From contig NZ_SIUB01000003.1 in the NCBI RefSeq assembly GCF_004310425.1, forward strand, positions 310,001 through 374,000: 64,000 nt of DNA. The letters run 5' to 3'. The DNA comes from Hansschlegelia quercus (lineage in GTDB: Bacteria > Pseudomonadota > Alphaproteobacteria > Rhizobiales > Methylopilaceae). Below, piece by piece: positions 49,164-57,946 of the stretch. The translations under genes and the position numbers were made by a program. Below the pieces are notes generated by a model. The model was not told the origin of the DNA. It was given only the letters and a program-made list of their open reading frames with translations, and did not search any database. Every line of letters begins with the position of its first letter. Positions within the stretch are counted from its first letter, which is position 1.

Positions 49164-49793
49164 ATGGCCGAAGTCACTGTCTGCGACCACCCGCTCGTGC
49201 AGCACAAGCTGACGCTGCTGCGCGAAAAGCATCGGTCGACGGCGAACTTCCGGCAGGTGCTGCGCGAGCTCTCGCTGCTGCTCGCTTATGAGGTGACGCG
49301 CGACCTGCCGGTCGAACTCGTGGAGATCGAGACCCCGCTGAAGGCGATGCAGGCGCCGATGCTGGCGGGCAAGAAGCTGGTCTTCGCCTCGATCCTCAGG
49401 GCCGGCAACGGGCTCGTGGATGGCATGCTCGATCTCGTGCCTTCCGCGCGTGTCGCTCACGTCGGCATCTATCGCGATCACGACACGCTCGAGGCGCGGC
49501 GCTACTTCTTCAAGGCGCCGGCGGATCTCGGAGAGCGCATCGTCATCGTGGTCGATCCGATGCTCGCGACCGGCAATTCCGCGACCGACGCGATCGACGC
49601 GCTGAAGGCGGAGGGCGCGGTCGACCTGCGCTTCCTGTGCCTGCTCGCGGCCCCGGAAGGCGTCGCGCGGCTGTCCGCTGCCCATCCGGACGTGCCGATC
49701 TTCACCGCCGCGATCGACCACCGACTGAACGAGAACGGCTATATCGAGCCCGGCCTCGGCGACGCCGGCGATCGTCTCTACGGCACGAAGTGA
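49164..49793 (+). CDS. upp: Uracil phosphoribosyltransferase
   Basis: Salvages uracil plus PRPP to UMP. 209 residues, family size. ATG 49164 begins [24 protein letters not shown] loop [18 protein letters not shown] and the uracil site near [16 protein letters not shown]. Follows deoB after 73 bases in the same direction; probably part of the same salvage unit. Confidence 0.95.
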   Translation: MAEVTVCDHPLVQHKLTLLREKHRSTANFRQVLRELSLLLAYEVTRDLPVELVEIETPLKAMQAPMLAGKKLVFASILRAGNGLVDGMLDLVPSARVAHVGIYRDHDTLEARRYFFKAPADLGERIVIVVDPMLATGNSATDAIDALKAEGAVDLRFLCLLAAPEGVARLSAAHPDVPIFTAAIDHRLNENGYIEPGLGDAGDRLYGTK

Positions 49794-49797
49794 GGTC

Positions 49798-50271
49798 TCA
49801 GACCCGTCTTCCGCGGACGCCCCAGATGGCGATCGCGGCGAGCGCGGCCGAAATCAGCCCGCTGTAGCCCGCAAGCGATATGCCGAGCAGCCGCCAGGCC
49901 GCGCGATCACAGGGCACGATCCGCGTGGTCCGCATCTGCTCGAGCAGGCCGCCCGCCGAAGTCGGCGCCGCGTCAGCGCCCGCACAACTCGTCGGTCCCG
50001 GCCAAAAACTCCACTCGACGCCGGCGTGATAGGCGCTGAGCACGGCTCCGCCAGCAAACAACAGGCCTGCCAGCGCCAGCGGCGCGCGGCCTTTCGGTCC
50101 AAGCCCGGCTGCGAAAAGCGCGAGCGGAACGCCGAGGTAGTACGGCCAGCGTTCCCACAGGCAGAGCATACAGGGCACGTAGCCGAAGCCGTGCTCGAAG
50201 ACGAGCGCGCCGCCGACGGTCGCTGCGGCGAGCACCCCAATGGCGAGACCGGCGATGCGGACGGCGGACAC
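49798..50271 (-). CDS. dsbB: Disulfide bond formation protein DsbB-like
   Basis: 157 residues with four transmembrane helices. N-terminal redox pair CMLC in YVPCMLCLWERWPYY, matching the DsbB CXXC with the conserved Trp-Glu-Arg. Second pair is Cys in TSCAGAD and IVPCDRAAW. Reoxidises DsbA-type proteins using quinone. GTG 50271 follows the YqaA stop by 5 bases, so the two are co-transcribed. Confidence 0.88.
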   Translation of the reverse strand: MSAVRIAGLAIGVLAAATVGGALVFEHGFGYVPCMLCLWERWPYYLGVPLALFAAGLGPKGRAPLALAGLLFAGGAVLSAYHAGVEWSFWPGPTSCAGADAAPTSAGGLLEQMRTTRIVPCDRAAWRLLGISLAGYSGLISAALAAIAIWGVRGRRV

Positions 50272-50276
50272 GCGGA

Positions 50277-50858
50277 TCAGACCACGTATTTCACCACGAC
50301 GAAGCCGCCGACCACGAACACCAGCAGGATGATCGTCGCGAGTTCGAGCCTCTTTTCGATGAACTCACGGACGGGCTCGCCGTAGCGCTTGAGCAGCCAC
50401 CCGACGACCAGGAACCGCAGCGTCCGCGACACGGCCGATAGCGCCATGAAGAGGAAGAAATTGTAGCCTGCGAAGCCCGATGTGATCGTGACCAGCTTGT
50501 AGGGAATCGGCGTCAGGCCCTTCAGCAGGATGATCCACAGCCCGTAATGGGCATAGGTCTCCCGAAAAGCCTCCATCTTGTCGCCGTAGCCGTAGAGATT
50601 GATGATCCATAGCCCCACGCTGTCATAGAGCAGCGCGCCGATCGCGTAGCCGAGCGCGCCGCCCATCGTGGACGCGAGCCCGCAGAGGAGCGCGAGGTAA
50701 TAGCCGCGCTCCGGCCGTGCGATGGTCATCGGCACGAGCAGGATGTCGGGCGGGAGCGGGAAGAACGAGGCTTCCGCGAAGGCCACTCCGAAGAGAGCGC
50801 GGTCGGCGTGCTTGCCCGCGGCGAGCGACAGCGTCCAGGCGTAAAGACGTCTGAGCAT
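50277..50858 (-). CDS. YqaA/DedA-related inner membrane protein
   Basis: 193 residues with several transmembrane helices. AEASFFPLPPDILLVPM and LLKGLTPIPYKLVTITSGFAG carry the family's Glu/Pro residues of VTT/DedA-like proteins. YqaA-family function is not established; related DedA proteins affect lipid and envelope homeostasis. ATG 50858 (MLRRLYAW) is chosen; the extension back to 50927 is polar and not conserved. Confidence 0.84.
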   Translation of the reverse strand: MLRRLYAWTLSLAAGKHADRALFGVAFAEASFFPLPPDILLVPMTIARPERGYYLALLCGLASTMGGALGYAIGALLYDSVGLWIINLYGYGDKMEAFRETYAHYGLWIILLKGLTPIPYKLVTITSGFAGYNFFLFMALSAVSRTLRFLVVGWLLKRYGEPVREFIEKRLELATIILLVFVVGGFVVVKYVV

Positions 50859-51096
50859 TCCCGGCCTTTCGGAAAGCGCGCCGGCGCGAGGATCACGCAG
50901 CCGGATGGGGGACGACTTGTGGACCACTATGCGCGTCCGGTTTGTGAACGCGCCGTAAAGTCCCGCGTCACGAGGCCTAGAGTTTCAGCGACCTCGACGC
51001 AAGCGCGCAGGAGCGCGCCGACGCTCACGATTGACAGGCGCGGGGCCTGTCGACATCGTGCGCGCCGCTCGCGCCGCCAGCGCGAGGCTTTCCGGC

Positions 51097-51183
51097 GCGG
51101 GCGTGGCGGAACTGGTAGACGCGCCGGACTCAAAATCCGGTTCTGGAGACAGAGTGTCGGTTCGAGCCCGACCGCCCGCACCA
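51097..51183 (+). tRNA. tRNA-Leu (CAA)
   Basis: 87 nt with a class II long variable arm. Acceptor GCGGGCG/CGCCCGC, D-loop AACTGGTAGAC, anticodon stem CCGGA/TCCGG with loop CTCAAAA (anticodon CAA at 51131-51133), variable arm TCTGGAGACAGAG, T-arm CGGTTCGAGCCCG and encoded CCA. It precedes the glycosyltransferase gene by 43 bases. Confidence 0.96.
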
Positions 51184-51226
51184 CATCTTTCGGGCATCGC
51201 CCGCAGCCGGAGCCTCCGCCGAGACG

Positions 51227-52480
51227 ATGGCCCGCACCATCCTCGACCTCACCCGCCTGCTGACCCGGTCGAGCCATTCCGTGGCGACCGGTGTCGACCG
51301 CGTCGAACTCGCCTACGCAAAGCGGATCCTCGGCAAAAGCGACGCCGAGGCCGGCTTCGCTGCGATCGTCGGCCAACGCGTCGCGCCGCTCCGCCGCGCG
51401 CCCGTTGAAGCCTTTCTCCAGGCGCTCGACGCCAAATGGCGCGAGGGCGCCGGCGACGGACACGCCGCCCGCCGGCTGGCCGAGCGTCTAGGCGCGCTGC
51501 TGCCGGAGAGCCCCACCCCGGCGGCGCCGAACAAAGCGCGCGATCTCGCCTGGCGCCTGAGGGTCGCGGCGATCGCGCGTGCGGGCCGACCGGCGGTCGC
51601 TCCCGGCAACGTCTACGTCCACGTCTCGCACATCCGGCTCGACCGTCCGGAACCGTTCGAGCGCCTGCGCGGCTCGGGGGCGCGGCTGACGGTCCTGGTC
51701 CACGACCTGATCCCGATCCGCTTTCCCGAATACGGCCGGCCGGGCGAGGACGAGCGTCATGCGCGACGCATGACAACCGCGCTCGGCTGCGCGACGACGC
51801 TGATCGCCAACTCGCAAGCGACCGCCCGCGACCTCGCCGCATTCGGGAGGGAGCGGGGTCTCCAGTCGCCGCCCGTTGTCGTCGCGCCGCTCGGCGTGGA
51901 GTCCGCCTTTGCGGCCGGGGTCGCGCCGCTCGGCGCGCCAAAACCCTATTTCGTGTCGCTCGGGACCATCGAGCCGCGCAAGAACCACCTTACCCTGCTC
52001 CATGTCTGGCGGCGGTTGGCGGAGCGGATGGGGAGCGAGACCCCGACGCTCGTCCTGGTCGGCCGCCGCGGATGGGAGAACGAGATGGTGCTCGATCTGC
52101 TCGAGCGGTGTCCCGCGGTCCTCGCCCATGTCGTCGAGGCCAACGATTTGCCGGATCAGGCGCTGACCGCCCTCGTCAGGGGAGCGCGCGCGCTGCTGTT
52201 TCCGAGCTTTTCGGAAGGCTTTGGCCTGCCGCTCGCGGAGGCGTTGGCGCTCGGCGCGCCGGCGCTGGCGTCCGACCTCGATGTTTTCCAGGAGATCGCA
52301 GGCGACGCCGCGGAACGCTTTGATCCGCTCGACGCCGGCGCTTGGGAGGACGCGATTCTCGATTATTCCGGCCGGAACCCCGCGCGGCGCGACGCGGCGC
52401 TGTCGCGGGCAGAATGCTTCGCGCCGCCGTCATGGGCGGCGCATTTCGCCGCCGTCGCCGAAGCCACGGGCGGCCTCTAA
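51227..52480 (+). CDS. GT4-like glycosyltransferase
   Basis: 417 residues. GT-B fold: LVHDLIPIRFPEYGRPGEDE, VSLGTIEPRKNHLTLLHVW (nucleotide-sugar region), and the C-terminal E-x7-E-like FSEGFGLPLAEALALG. No transmembrane segment. Acceptor and sugar are unknown; the convergent capsule-export genes suggest polysaccharide synthesis. The immediate upstream element is tRNA-Leu. Confidence 0.84.
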   Translation: MARTILDLTRLLTRSSHSVATGVDRVELAYAKRILGKSDAEAGFAAIVGQRVAPLRRAPVEAFLQALDAKWREGAGDGHAARRLAERLGALLPESPTPAAPNKARDLAWRLRVAAIARAGRPAVAPGNVYVHVSHIRLDRPEPFERLRGSGARLTVLVHDLIPIRFPEYGRPGEDERHARRMTTALGCATTLIANSQATARDLAAFGRERGLQSPPVVVAPLGVESAFAAGVAPLGAPKPYFVSLGTIEPRKNHLTLLHVWRRLAERMGSETPTLVLVGRRGWENEMVLDLLERCPAVLAHVVEANDLPDQALTALVRGARALLFPSFSEGFGLPLAEALALGAPALASDLDVFQEIAGDAAERFDPLDAGAWEDAILDYSGRNPARRDAALSRAECFAPPSWAAHFAAVAEATGGL

Positions 52481-52491
52481 GGCCGGGAGCG

Positions 52492-53991
52492 TCAGGCGCT
52501 GTGGTCGCGGATGCCGTAGAAGATCAGCGCGCCGACGGCCCAGGCGATCGCCGAGCAGACGAACACCAGCAGAATCATCTTCAGCCGGGCGGGGTAGAGC
52601 GAATCCTCAGGAAGATACGGCTCGACGAAGGTCGTTAGATAGCGCGACTGCCGTTCGGCGTTGACGCGCGCCCCCTCCACCGTCTGACTCGCAGATTCAT
52701 ACGCCTTCTCGGCAAAGCTGCGCTCAGTCTCGAGGTTCTCGAACTCGGCCATCGAGGCGGAGAGCAGCGGTCCTCCGTTCGCATTGGGCGTCTGCGAGCC
52801 GATCTTCGCGCGCTCGGCTGCGATGCGCGACCTCAGGGAGTCGATGTTGGTCTGCTTCACTCGGACGGAGGGCGAGTCCTTGGACAGGAAACCCGCGCTC
52901 GCGCCAAGCTCCGCCTCTCGCTTGGCAAGTTCGCCCTCGAGATCAGACACGATCTTGAACTGCGCGGCGACGACGCTCTGCGCGTCCGGAGCGCCGCGGC
53001 GGTCGCGATATTCCTGAATCGCCTTGCGGGCGAATTTCAGCCTGAGTTCGGCGCGCGACTGCTCCTGCTTGGCGAGGCGGACCGAATCCTCCCGCGCCCG
53101 GTCGGAGAGCCGGTTCACCAGCCGCTCGCTCTCTCGCACGGTCTCACGCGCGACCTTCAGGGACTCTTCGGGGGAGAAGGAGCGGACTGTGAAGGTGATG
53201 ATCCCCGTCACCGGCTCGAAATAGACCCACGACACAGTGTTCCAGTAGCTCGTGAGGTGCTCGATCGTGTCTTCGGCGCCGTAGGGTCGGTACTTCGCGA
53301 CAAAGTCGCCCTTGTCGTTCGTGTAGATCGAGCGCAGGTCGAGCGAGCGCTGCATGTTGCCGACGAGCTGCCCGCTCTGGATGAACTGGGCGACGATGAA
53401 ACTGTCCGAGATCATCGCGAGCGGGCTCGCGGCCATGCCGGCGAGCGCGCCAATTCCGTCTCCGCCCCGGCTCGGAATGTCTGCGGGGCCTCGGACGGCG
53501 AAGCGCGCCTCGGCGATAAATTGCGGAGCGGCGATGACGCCGTAATAGAGCGTCGCGAGCCCGGTCGGCAGCGCGATCGCGAGTATCGCAGAGATGCGGA
53601 CGACGTTGCGCTTGCGCTTGGCGCCGGCTCGGCGCGCGGCGGACGGAACGACGAAGTCGGCCGGGGGCTGCGGAAGAACCTTCCGGCGCGGCAGGACGCG
53701 CTGCGGGAGGGGTACGACAGTGTTCGACGGAGCAGGCGATGGCTCGACGCCTGCGGGCGCTGTCTTCGCCCTGTTCTCGGCCGCGGCGCGCCTTGCGGCG
53801 ACCCGCTCAGCCTTGCTTGGACGAGACGACACCAGCGTCGGATAGGTGGGGGCGCTCTCCGCCCGTTCGGGCGCGGCCGGAGCCTCGGCCTTAAGCTTAG
53901 GCCTCGCGGAGGCCAGAGAACTGAGGATCGATCGGGCTCGAGCCCCGAGCTGGACGTCGACGCGGCCGCGCGAAGCGTGATGGTCGCTCAT
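52492..53991 (-). CDS. KpsE/CtrB-like capsule export inner membrane protein
   Basis: 499 residues: an unusually long, disordered cytoplasmic N-terminus (~130 residues, Ala/Arg/Pro rich), TM1 about 131-151, a large periplasmic part with coiled-coil (LRLKFARKAIQEYRDRRGA, EGELAKREAELGASAG), and TM2 about 474-495. Resembles BexC/CtrB/KpsE polysaccharide export proteins that span the periplasm with KpsD. Overlaps the ATPase-like gene by 4 bases (stop within ATGA). Confidence 0.82.
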   Translation of the reverse strand: MSDHHASRGRVDVQLGARARSILSSLASARPKLKAEAPAAPERAESAPTYPTLVSSRPSKAERVAARRAAAENRAKTAPAGVEPSPAPSNTVVPLPQRVLPRRKVLPQPPADFVVPSAARRAGAKRKRNVVRISAILAIALPTGLATLYYGVIAAPQFIAEARFAVRGPADIPSRGGDGIGALAGMAASPLAMISDSFIVAQFIQSGQLVGNMQRSLDLRSIYTNDKGDFVAKYRPYGAEDTIEHLTSYWNTVSWVYFEPVTGIITFTVRSFSPEESLKVARETVRESERLVNRLSDRAREDSVRLAKQEQSRAELRLKFARKAIQEYRDRRGAPDAQSVVAAQFKIVSDLEGELAKREAELGASAGFLSKDSPSVRVKQTNIDSLRSRIAAERAKIGSQTPNANGGPLLSASMAEFENLETERSFAEKAYESASQTVEGARVNAERQSRYLTTFVEPYLPEDSLYPARLKMILLVFVCSAIAWAVGALIFYGIRDHSA

Positions 53992-54662
53992 GTCGGCTTT
54001 CTGGTCCCCGCTTCGACTACTGCAGAATAGGCTTCAACTGCCCCATCAAGGGTATCATAGAACGCGAGCTGCCCCTGGTCGAGCACCAGGCCGCAATCGC
54101 AATAGCCCGCCACGGTTGTGGGGTCGGTGGTCGCCCAGACTACGCCTGCGCGGCTGATCCGGTCAGCGAGGGCGCCGTCGATCGCAGCCATCCTGTCCAG
54201 CGGCGCGCGTGGAAGCGCCTGATTGATGAAGTACCAATCGAATTGGATGGCGAGCGTCAGGCCAAGAGCGAGCATGCGTCGGTCGGTGAGGGGATAGCGC
54301 CGGATATTGACGCCGCGTCTCAGCTTCACGCCGCTGAGGTCGACGGCGATTGTCGCGATGTCCGCCGCATCGAGCCCGTAGACCCGTCCCAAGAAAGCCG
54401 CGTTCTCGCGCAGCGTTGATTTTCCGTCAAGGAACGCGGCGGAGCCCAGTGGCCAGCAGGGAAGTCCGACGCGGCGAATAGATCCTTTGTCGGCGGGCTC
54501 CGCGCCGGACAGCGTTTGGATGATGAGGTCATTGGCGGCCGCGTCCGGCCCGAACAGCGCTACACGCCGCCTAGCCGGCACGATGGCGCTCGCCTCCTTC
54601 AGTGGCCAGCGCTGCTTGCCGCGCACCACATGACCCTTCCACACGTCCTTGAGGAGCAGCAT
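53988..54662 (-). CDS. KpsT-like ABC ATPase homologue with degenerate catalytic motifs
   Basis: 224 residues. It aligns with KpsT-type ATPases, but Walker A is FGPDAAANDL (no GK[ST]). The region of the signature reads YPLTDRRMLALGLTLAIQ. Walker B is FDWYFINQ where KpsT has FDCYLIDE, so Asp is Asn and catalytic Glu is Gln. The H-loop position reads ATTD (no His). It probably cannot hydrolyse ATP. ATG 54662, ten bases after the permease stop at 54673. Sandwiched between KpsM-like and KpsE-like genes. Confidence 0.8.
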   Translation of the reverse strand: MLLLKDVWKGHVVRGKQRWPLKEASAIVPARRRVALFGPDAAANDLIIQTLSGAEPADKGSIRRVGLPCWPLGSAAFLDGKSTLRENAAFLGRVYGLDAADIATIAVDLSGVKLRRGVNIRRYPLTDRRMLALGLTLAIQFDWYFINQALPRAPLDRMAAIDGALADRISRAGVVWATTDPTTVAGYCDCGLVLDQGQLAFYDTLDGAVEAYSAVVEAGTRKPT

Positions 54663-54672
54663 TCGCGCGGAA

Positions 54673-55458
54673 CTACTTCTTCCTGGCCGCCTTGTGGTCG
54701 CGGAGCGCGCGTTCGCCGGCGAGACCAATGGCTATGAAGACGATGGTCACGGTGAGCAGGTAACCGCGATCGAGAGAGGCGCAGACATAGCCCGGATAGA
54801 AGCCCTCTCGGAACCATTCAACGCAATGCAGGATCGGATTCCAGAGAAAGACCTCCCGGATCACCGGCGGCACCCGATCGATGATCATGTGAAAGCCCGA
54901 ACTCAGGAACAGAGCCATCATCAGGATGCCCTGAAAATGCAGAAGTCCTGGCGCAAGGCTCGTCAGCAGAGACCAGAGCAACGCGAAGCCAAGCGTATAG
55001 AACGCCATTGCGACGAAGGCGGCGAGGCAGGTCAACGGATCCGCGGGGACGACGTCGAAGCCGAACACGCCGAGGATGAAGAGCACGATGCTCATCGCGA
55101 CGAGGCCGGTCACGATCTCGAGGATCCAGACCGCGTAGGCCGCGTCCAGCCGGTGCAGGGCGGTCAGCCCCTCGCGCTTCCGCCTCCGGAGCGTTCCGGC
55201 GATGCTCGGCGAGGTCTTGCGCCACGTCCGCGCGATGATGACGCCAGTGGCGAAGAAGACCTCGTAGCTCGTGCCGACCGGCGGATGGTGGCTTGCGGCG
55301 CCGCGCAGCGAGAATTTTAGGATAAAAACCCAGCAGATCGGCTCGACGATCGCCCAAATATAACCGGCGCGCGAACCCGCATAACGCGTCCGCACCCGGC
55401 GCAGCATCAGCGCGAAGACCGATCGGGCTTGCAGCGAGAGCGAGGCTGAGAGGTTCAA
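54673..55458 (-). CDS. KpsM-like ABC-2 polysaccharide export permease
   Basis: 261 residues with about six transmembrane helices. N-terminal LRRVRTRYAGSRAGYIWAIVEP and C-terminal WNPILHCVEWFREGFYPGY match capsule-type ABC-2 permeases (KpsM/CtrC). Exports a polysaccharide across the inner membrane with its ATPase and KpsE partner. First gene of the three-gene minus-strand set; cpdR ends 15 bases upstream. Confidence 0.86.
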   Translation of the reverse strand: MNLSASLSLQARSVFALMLRRVRTRYAGSRAGYIWAIVEPICWVFILKFSLRGAASHHPPVGTSYEVFFATGVIIARTWRKTSPSIAGTLRRRKREGLTALHRLDAAYAVWILEIVTGLVAMSIVLFILGVFGFDVVPADPLTCLAAFVAMAFYTLGFALLWSLLTSLAPGLLHFQGILMMALFLSSGFHMIIDRVPPVIREVFLWNPILHCVEWFREGFYPGYVCASLDRGYLLTVTIVFIAIGLAGERALRDHKAARKK

Positions 55459-55473
55459 GGGAGTGGCCTTGGC

Positions 55474-55860
55474 TCAGGCTCTCAGGCGGTTTTCACCGGC
55501 CCGGAGCGCGTCTGCGACGGCGGCGCGGATCTGATCGAGGGAAAACGGCTTGGTGACGACGTCGTGGATCAGAGCGTCGAGCCCGGCCGCCCGCTCGCGC
55601 TGGTCGGCGTAGCCCGTCATCAGCAGGATCGTGACGTCCGGATAGTCGCGGGCGGCGGAGAGCGCGAGCGCGATGCCGTCCATCATCGGCATGCGGATGT
55701 CGGTGAGCAGCAGGTCGAACGCGCCGTCGGCTTCGTTCAGCTTGTCGAGCGCGTCAGCTCCGTCGAAGGCGGGCGTCACATCATGCCCGTCCATCTCGAG
55801 CGCGCGACGCACGAAGCCGCGCACCGCCTCCTCGTCGTCCGTCAGCAGGATTCTCGCCAT
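55474..55860 (-). CDS. cpdR: CpdR-like single-domain response regulator
   Basis: 128 residues, receiver only. MARILLTDDEEAVRGFVRRA, phospho-acceptor Asp54 in LLLTDIRMPMMDG, Thr in MTGYAD, and Lys104 in VTKPFSL. Close to the CpdR pattern, which controls ClpXP-dependent proteolysis in alphaproteobacteria; the hpt neighbour is conserved for it. ATG 55860 is chosen; the upstream frame overlaps the hpt region. Confidence 0.8.
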   Translation of the reverse strand: MARILLTDDEEAVRGFVRRALEMDGHDVTPAFDGADALDKLNEADGAFDLLLTDIRMPMMDGIALALSAARDYPDVTILLMTGYADQRERAAGLDALIHDVVTKPFSLDQIRAAVADALRAGENRLRA

Positions 55861-55883
55861 TGGGAGAAGCTCCTTCCGTTCGC

Positions 55884-56420
55884 TCAGGCCCCGTCTTCGG
55901 AGACGATCCCCACGAAGGGCAACTGGCGATAGGCATGGGCGGCGTCCATGCCGTAGCCAACAACGAAATGGTCCGGACATTCGAATCCGACCAGATCGGC
56001 GTCGATCGAAACGGCGCGTTTGCCGCCTTTGTTCAGCAGCACGCAGGTGAGCACGCGCCGCGCGCCGCGCTCCAGCATCAGATCGCGCGCAAAAGCCAGC
56101 GTACGGCCGGACTCGAGGATGTCGTCGACCAGCACCAGGTCACGGCCGGCGACCTCGCTCTCGATGTCGTGTACGACCCGGACCTGCCCGCTCGACTTCT
56201 GCCCTTCGCCATAGCTTGAGAGCGTGATGAACTCGACCTCCGGCTCAAGCCCCGCGGAGTGGAGCGAGCGGATCAGGTCGGCTGCGAATACGAAGCTGCC
56301 CTTCAGCACCGCGACCACCAGCAGGCGCTCGGGAGCGGCCTGAGCGATGACGTCGGCGAGTTCGGCGTTGCGCGCGGCAATCGCCTCCGCGCTGTGCAGC
56401 ACGGTCATACGGCGGGTCAT
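55884..56420 (-). CDS. hpt: Hypoxanthine phosphoribosyltransferase
   Basis: 178 residues. PRPP loop LVLVDDILESGRTLAFARD, LVVAVLKGSFVFAADLIRS and FVVGYGMDAAHAYRQLPFVG. Salvages hypoxanthine or guanine to IMP or GMP. Followed by cpdR, a conserved pairing in Rhizobiales. ATG 56420. Confidence 0.93.
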   Translation of the reverse strand: MTRRMTVLHSAEAIAARNAELADVIAQAAPERLLVVAVLKGSFVFAADLIRSLHSAGLEPEVEFITLSSYGEGQKSSGQVRVVHDIESEVAGRDLVLVDDILESGRTLAFARDLMLERGARRVLTCVLLNKGGKRAVSIDADLVGFECPDHFVVGYGMDAAHAYRQLPFVGIVSEDGA

Positions 56421-56439
56421 TCGTTCTCCTTTAGCGCGC

Positions 56440-57153
56440 TCAAAAGCCCGGGCGCGTCATGATATCCCGTCGGTTCAGAAACCGGACCGCAACTCTCTGG
56501 CCTTCCGCGGGCGGAGAGGCCAGGCGCGCACGGAACTGTGCGATCTCGCCGGGACCCAGTTCGCCGCGGGCCGCAACCGTCGTCCAAGCGTACAGCTCCC
56601 GGTCATCGTCCGCCATCACGGCGAGCCTGAGGCGAGGGACGGCGACCGCGTTCTTCGTGACGTTCGCGATCGCGCCCGTCACCAGCAGGAGCGGCGAACC
56701 CTCTTCGAGTTGCTCGGCCGACCGGACCTCACGCAGGTCGAGACCGCGGATGTTCACATCGAGCCCAAGCGCGCCGTAAAGCGAAGAGAGCGAAGGCGCA
56801 AGCTTTACCACCTCGACGCGCTGGATGAGGAGCAAGGCGAGGGCCGCGAGACCCAGCAACACGAGGGCGAACTTAGGCTTGATCGGCGGCCAGCGCCGGG
56901 CGCCCGATTGTTTTCGCGCGCGCGACGTCTTCCGGCGGGTCTCTGTGGAAGCCTGATCGTCGACGGTCTGCGCGGCCGGTTCTTCATCGAAGGCCTCGAC
57001 CGGCGCGGCGTCGTCGAGAGCCATGATCGGCTCGGGCGGCGGCCCTGCGAACCATTGCGTCGTGCAGCGCGCGCAGCGCACCATCCGCCCCTCGCCGATC
57101 GCTTCGTCTGAGAAACGGTAGGAGGACTGGCAGGATGGGCAGGTGACGAGCAT
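56440..57153 (-). CDS. MJ0042 zinc-ribbon plus DUF3426 membrane protein
   Basis: 237 residues. N-terminal zinc ribbon: CPSCQSSYRFSDEAI and CARCTTQWFAG (two CxxC). A charged linker follows, then one transmembrane helix about residues 100-118 (FALVLLGLAALALLLI) and a DUF3426 C-terminal beta domain. Found upstream of ftsEX in Rhizobiales; function unknown. ATG 57153 fits the zinc-ribbon start; the extra N-terminal codons to 57183 are weak. Confidence 0.82.
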   Translation of the reverse strand: MLVTCPSCQSSYRFSDEAIGEGRMVRCARCTTQWFAGPPPEPIMALDDAAPVEAFDEEPAAQTVDDQASTETRRKTSRARKQSGARRWPPIKPKFALVLLGLAALALLLIQRVEVVKLAPSLSSLYGALGLDVNIRGLDLREVRSAEQLEEGSPLLLVTGAIANVTKNAVAVPRLRLAVMADDDRELYAWTTVAARGELGPGEIAQFRARLASPPAEGQRVAVRFLNRRDIMTRPGF

Positions 57154-57286
57154 GGGGCGTCCGGTTCGCTCTGATCGACGCAACGGCCGCGGGTGCGTGG
57201 AACTCTCGCGCTTTTATCGTTAATGGCTCGTTAAAAGCTCGCCGCCACAAGTATAGGACGCGGGCCCGGGCGGCCAGGGATGCGCC

Positions 57287-57946
57287 ATGCTTCGTTTCGA
57301 GAATGTCGGCCTGCGATACGGGCTAGGCGCGGAAGTGCTCCGCGACCTGAGCTTCGCGATCGAGCCGAACTCGTTCCAGTTCCTTACCGGTCCGTCCGGC
57401 GCCGGGAAGACGTCGCTGCTGCGGCTGATGTTCCTGGCGCTGAAACCTACGCGTGGGTTGGTGCGGGTGTTCGGGCGCGACATCCTCACGCTTCCGCCGC
57501 GCGAACTGCCGGGCCTAAGGCGCCGAATCGGCGTCGTGTTCCAGGATTTCCGGCTGCTAGACCACATGACGACCTACGAAAACGTCGCTCTGCCGCTTCG
57601 CGTCGCGGGTCGCGAGGAGTCGAGCTATAGGGCGGAGGTTGTAGAACTGCTTGGCTGGGTCGGGCTGGGGGAGCGACTGGACGCCTTTCCCTCCGTGCTA
57701 TCCGGCGGCGAAAAGCAGCGCGCGGCGATAGCGCGGGCGCTTGTCGCGCAGCCGGAGATGCTGCTCGCGGACGAGCCGACCGGCAACGTCGATCCGCAGC
57801 TCGCGCGTCGCATCCTCAGGCTGTTCGTGGAGCTGCACAAATCCGGTACGTCGGTCGTCATCGCCACCCATGACATCGCCTTGATGGACCTGTACGACGC
57901 GCGTCGGCTGGTGCTCCACGAAGGCAGGCTGCACGTCTACGAATGA
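57287..57946 (+). CDS. ftsE: Cell division ATP-binding protein FtsE
   Basis: 219 residues. Walker A GPSGAGKTSLLR, Q-loop region GVVFQDFRLLDHMT, signature LSGGEKQRAAIA, Walker B MLLADEPTGNVDP and an H-loop His in ATHDIALMD. Works with FtsX to control amidases and divisome constriction at the septum. FtsX starts in its stop (ATGA). Confidence 0.96.
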   Translation: MLRFENVGLRYGLGAEVLRDLSFAIEPNSFQFLTGPSGAGKTSLLRLMFLALKPTRGLVRVFGRDILTLPPRELPGLRRRIGVVFQDFRLLDHMTTYENVALPLRVAGREESSYRAEVVELLGWVGLGERLDAFPSVLSGGEKQRAAIARALVAQPEMLLADEPTGNVDPQLARRILRLFVELHKSGTSVVIATHDIALMDLYDARRLVLHEGRLHVYE

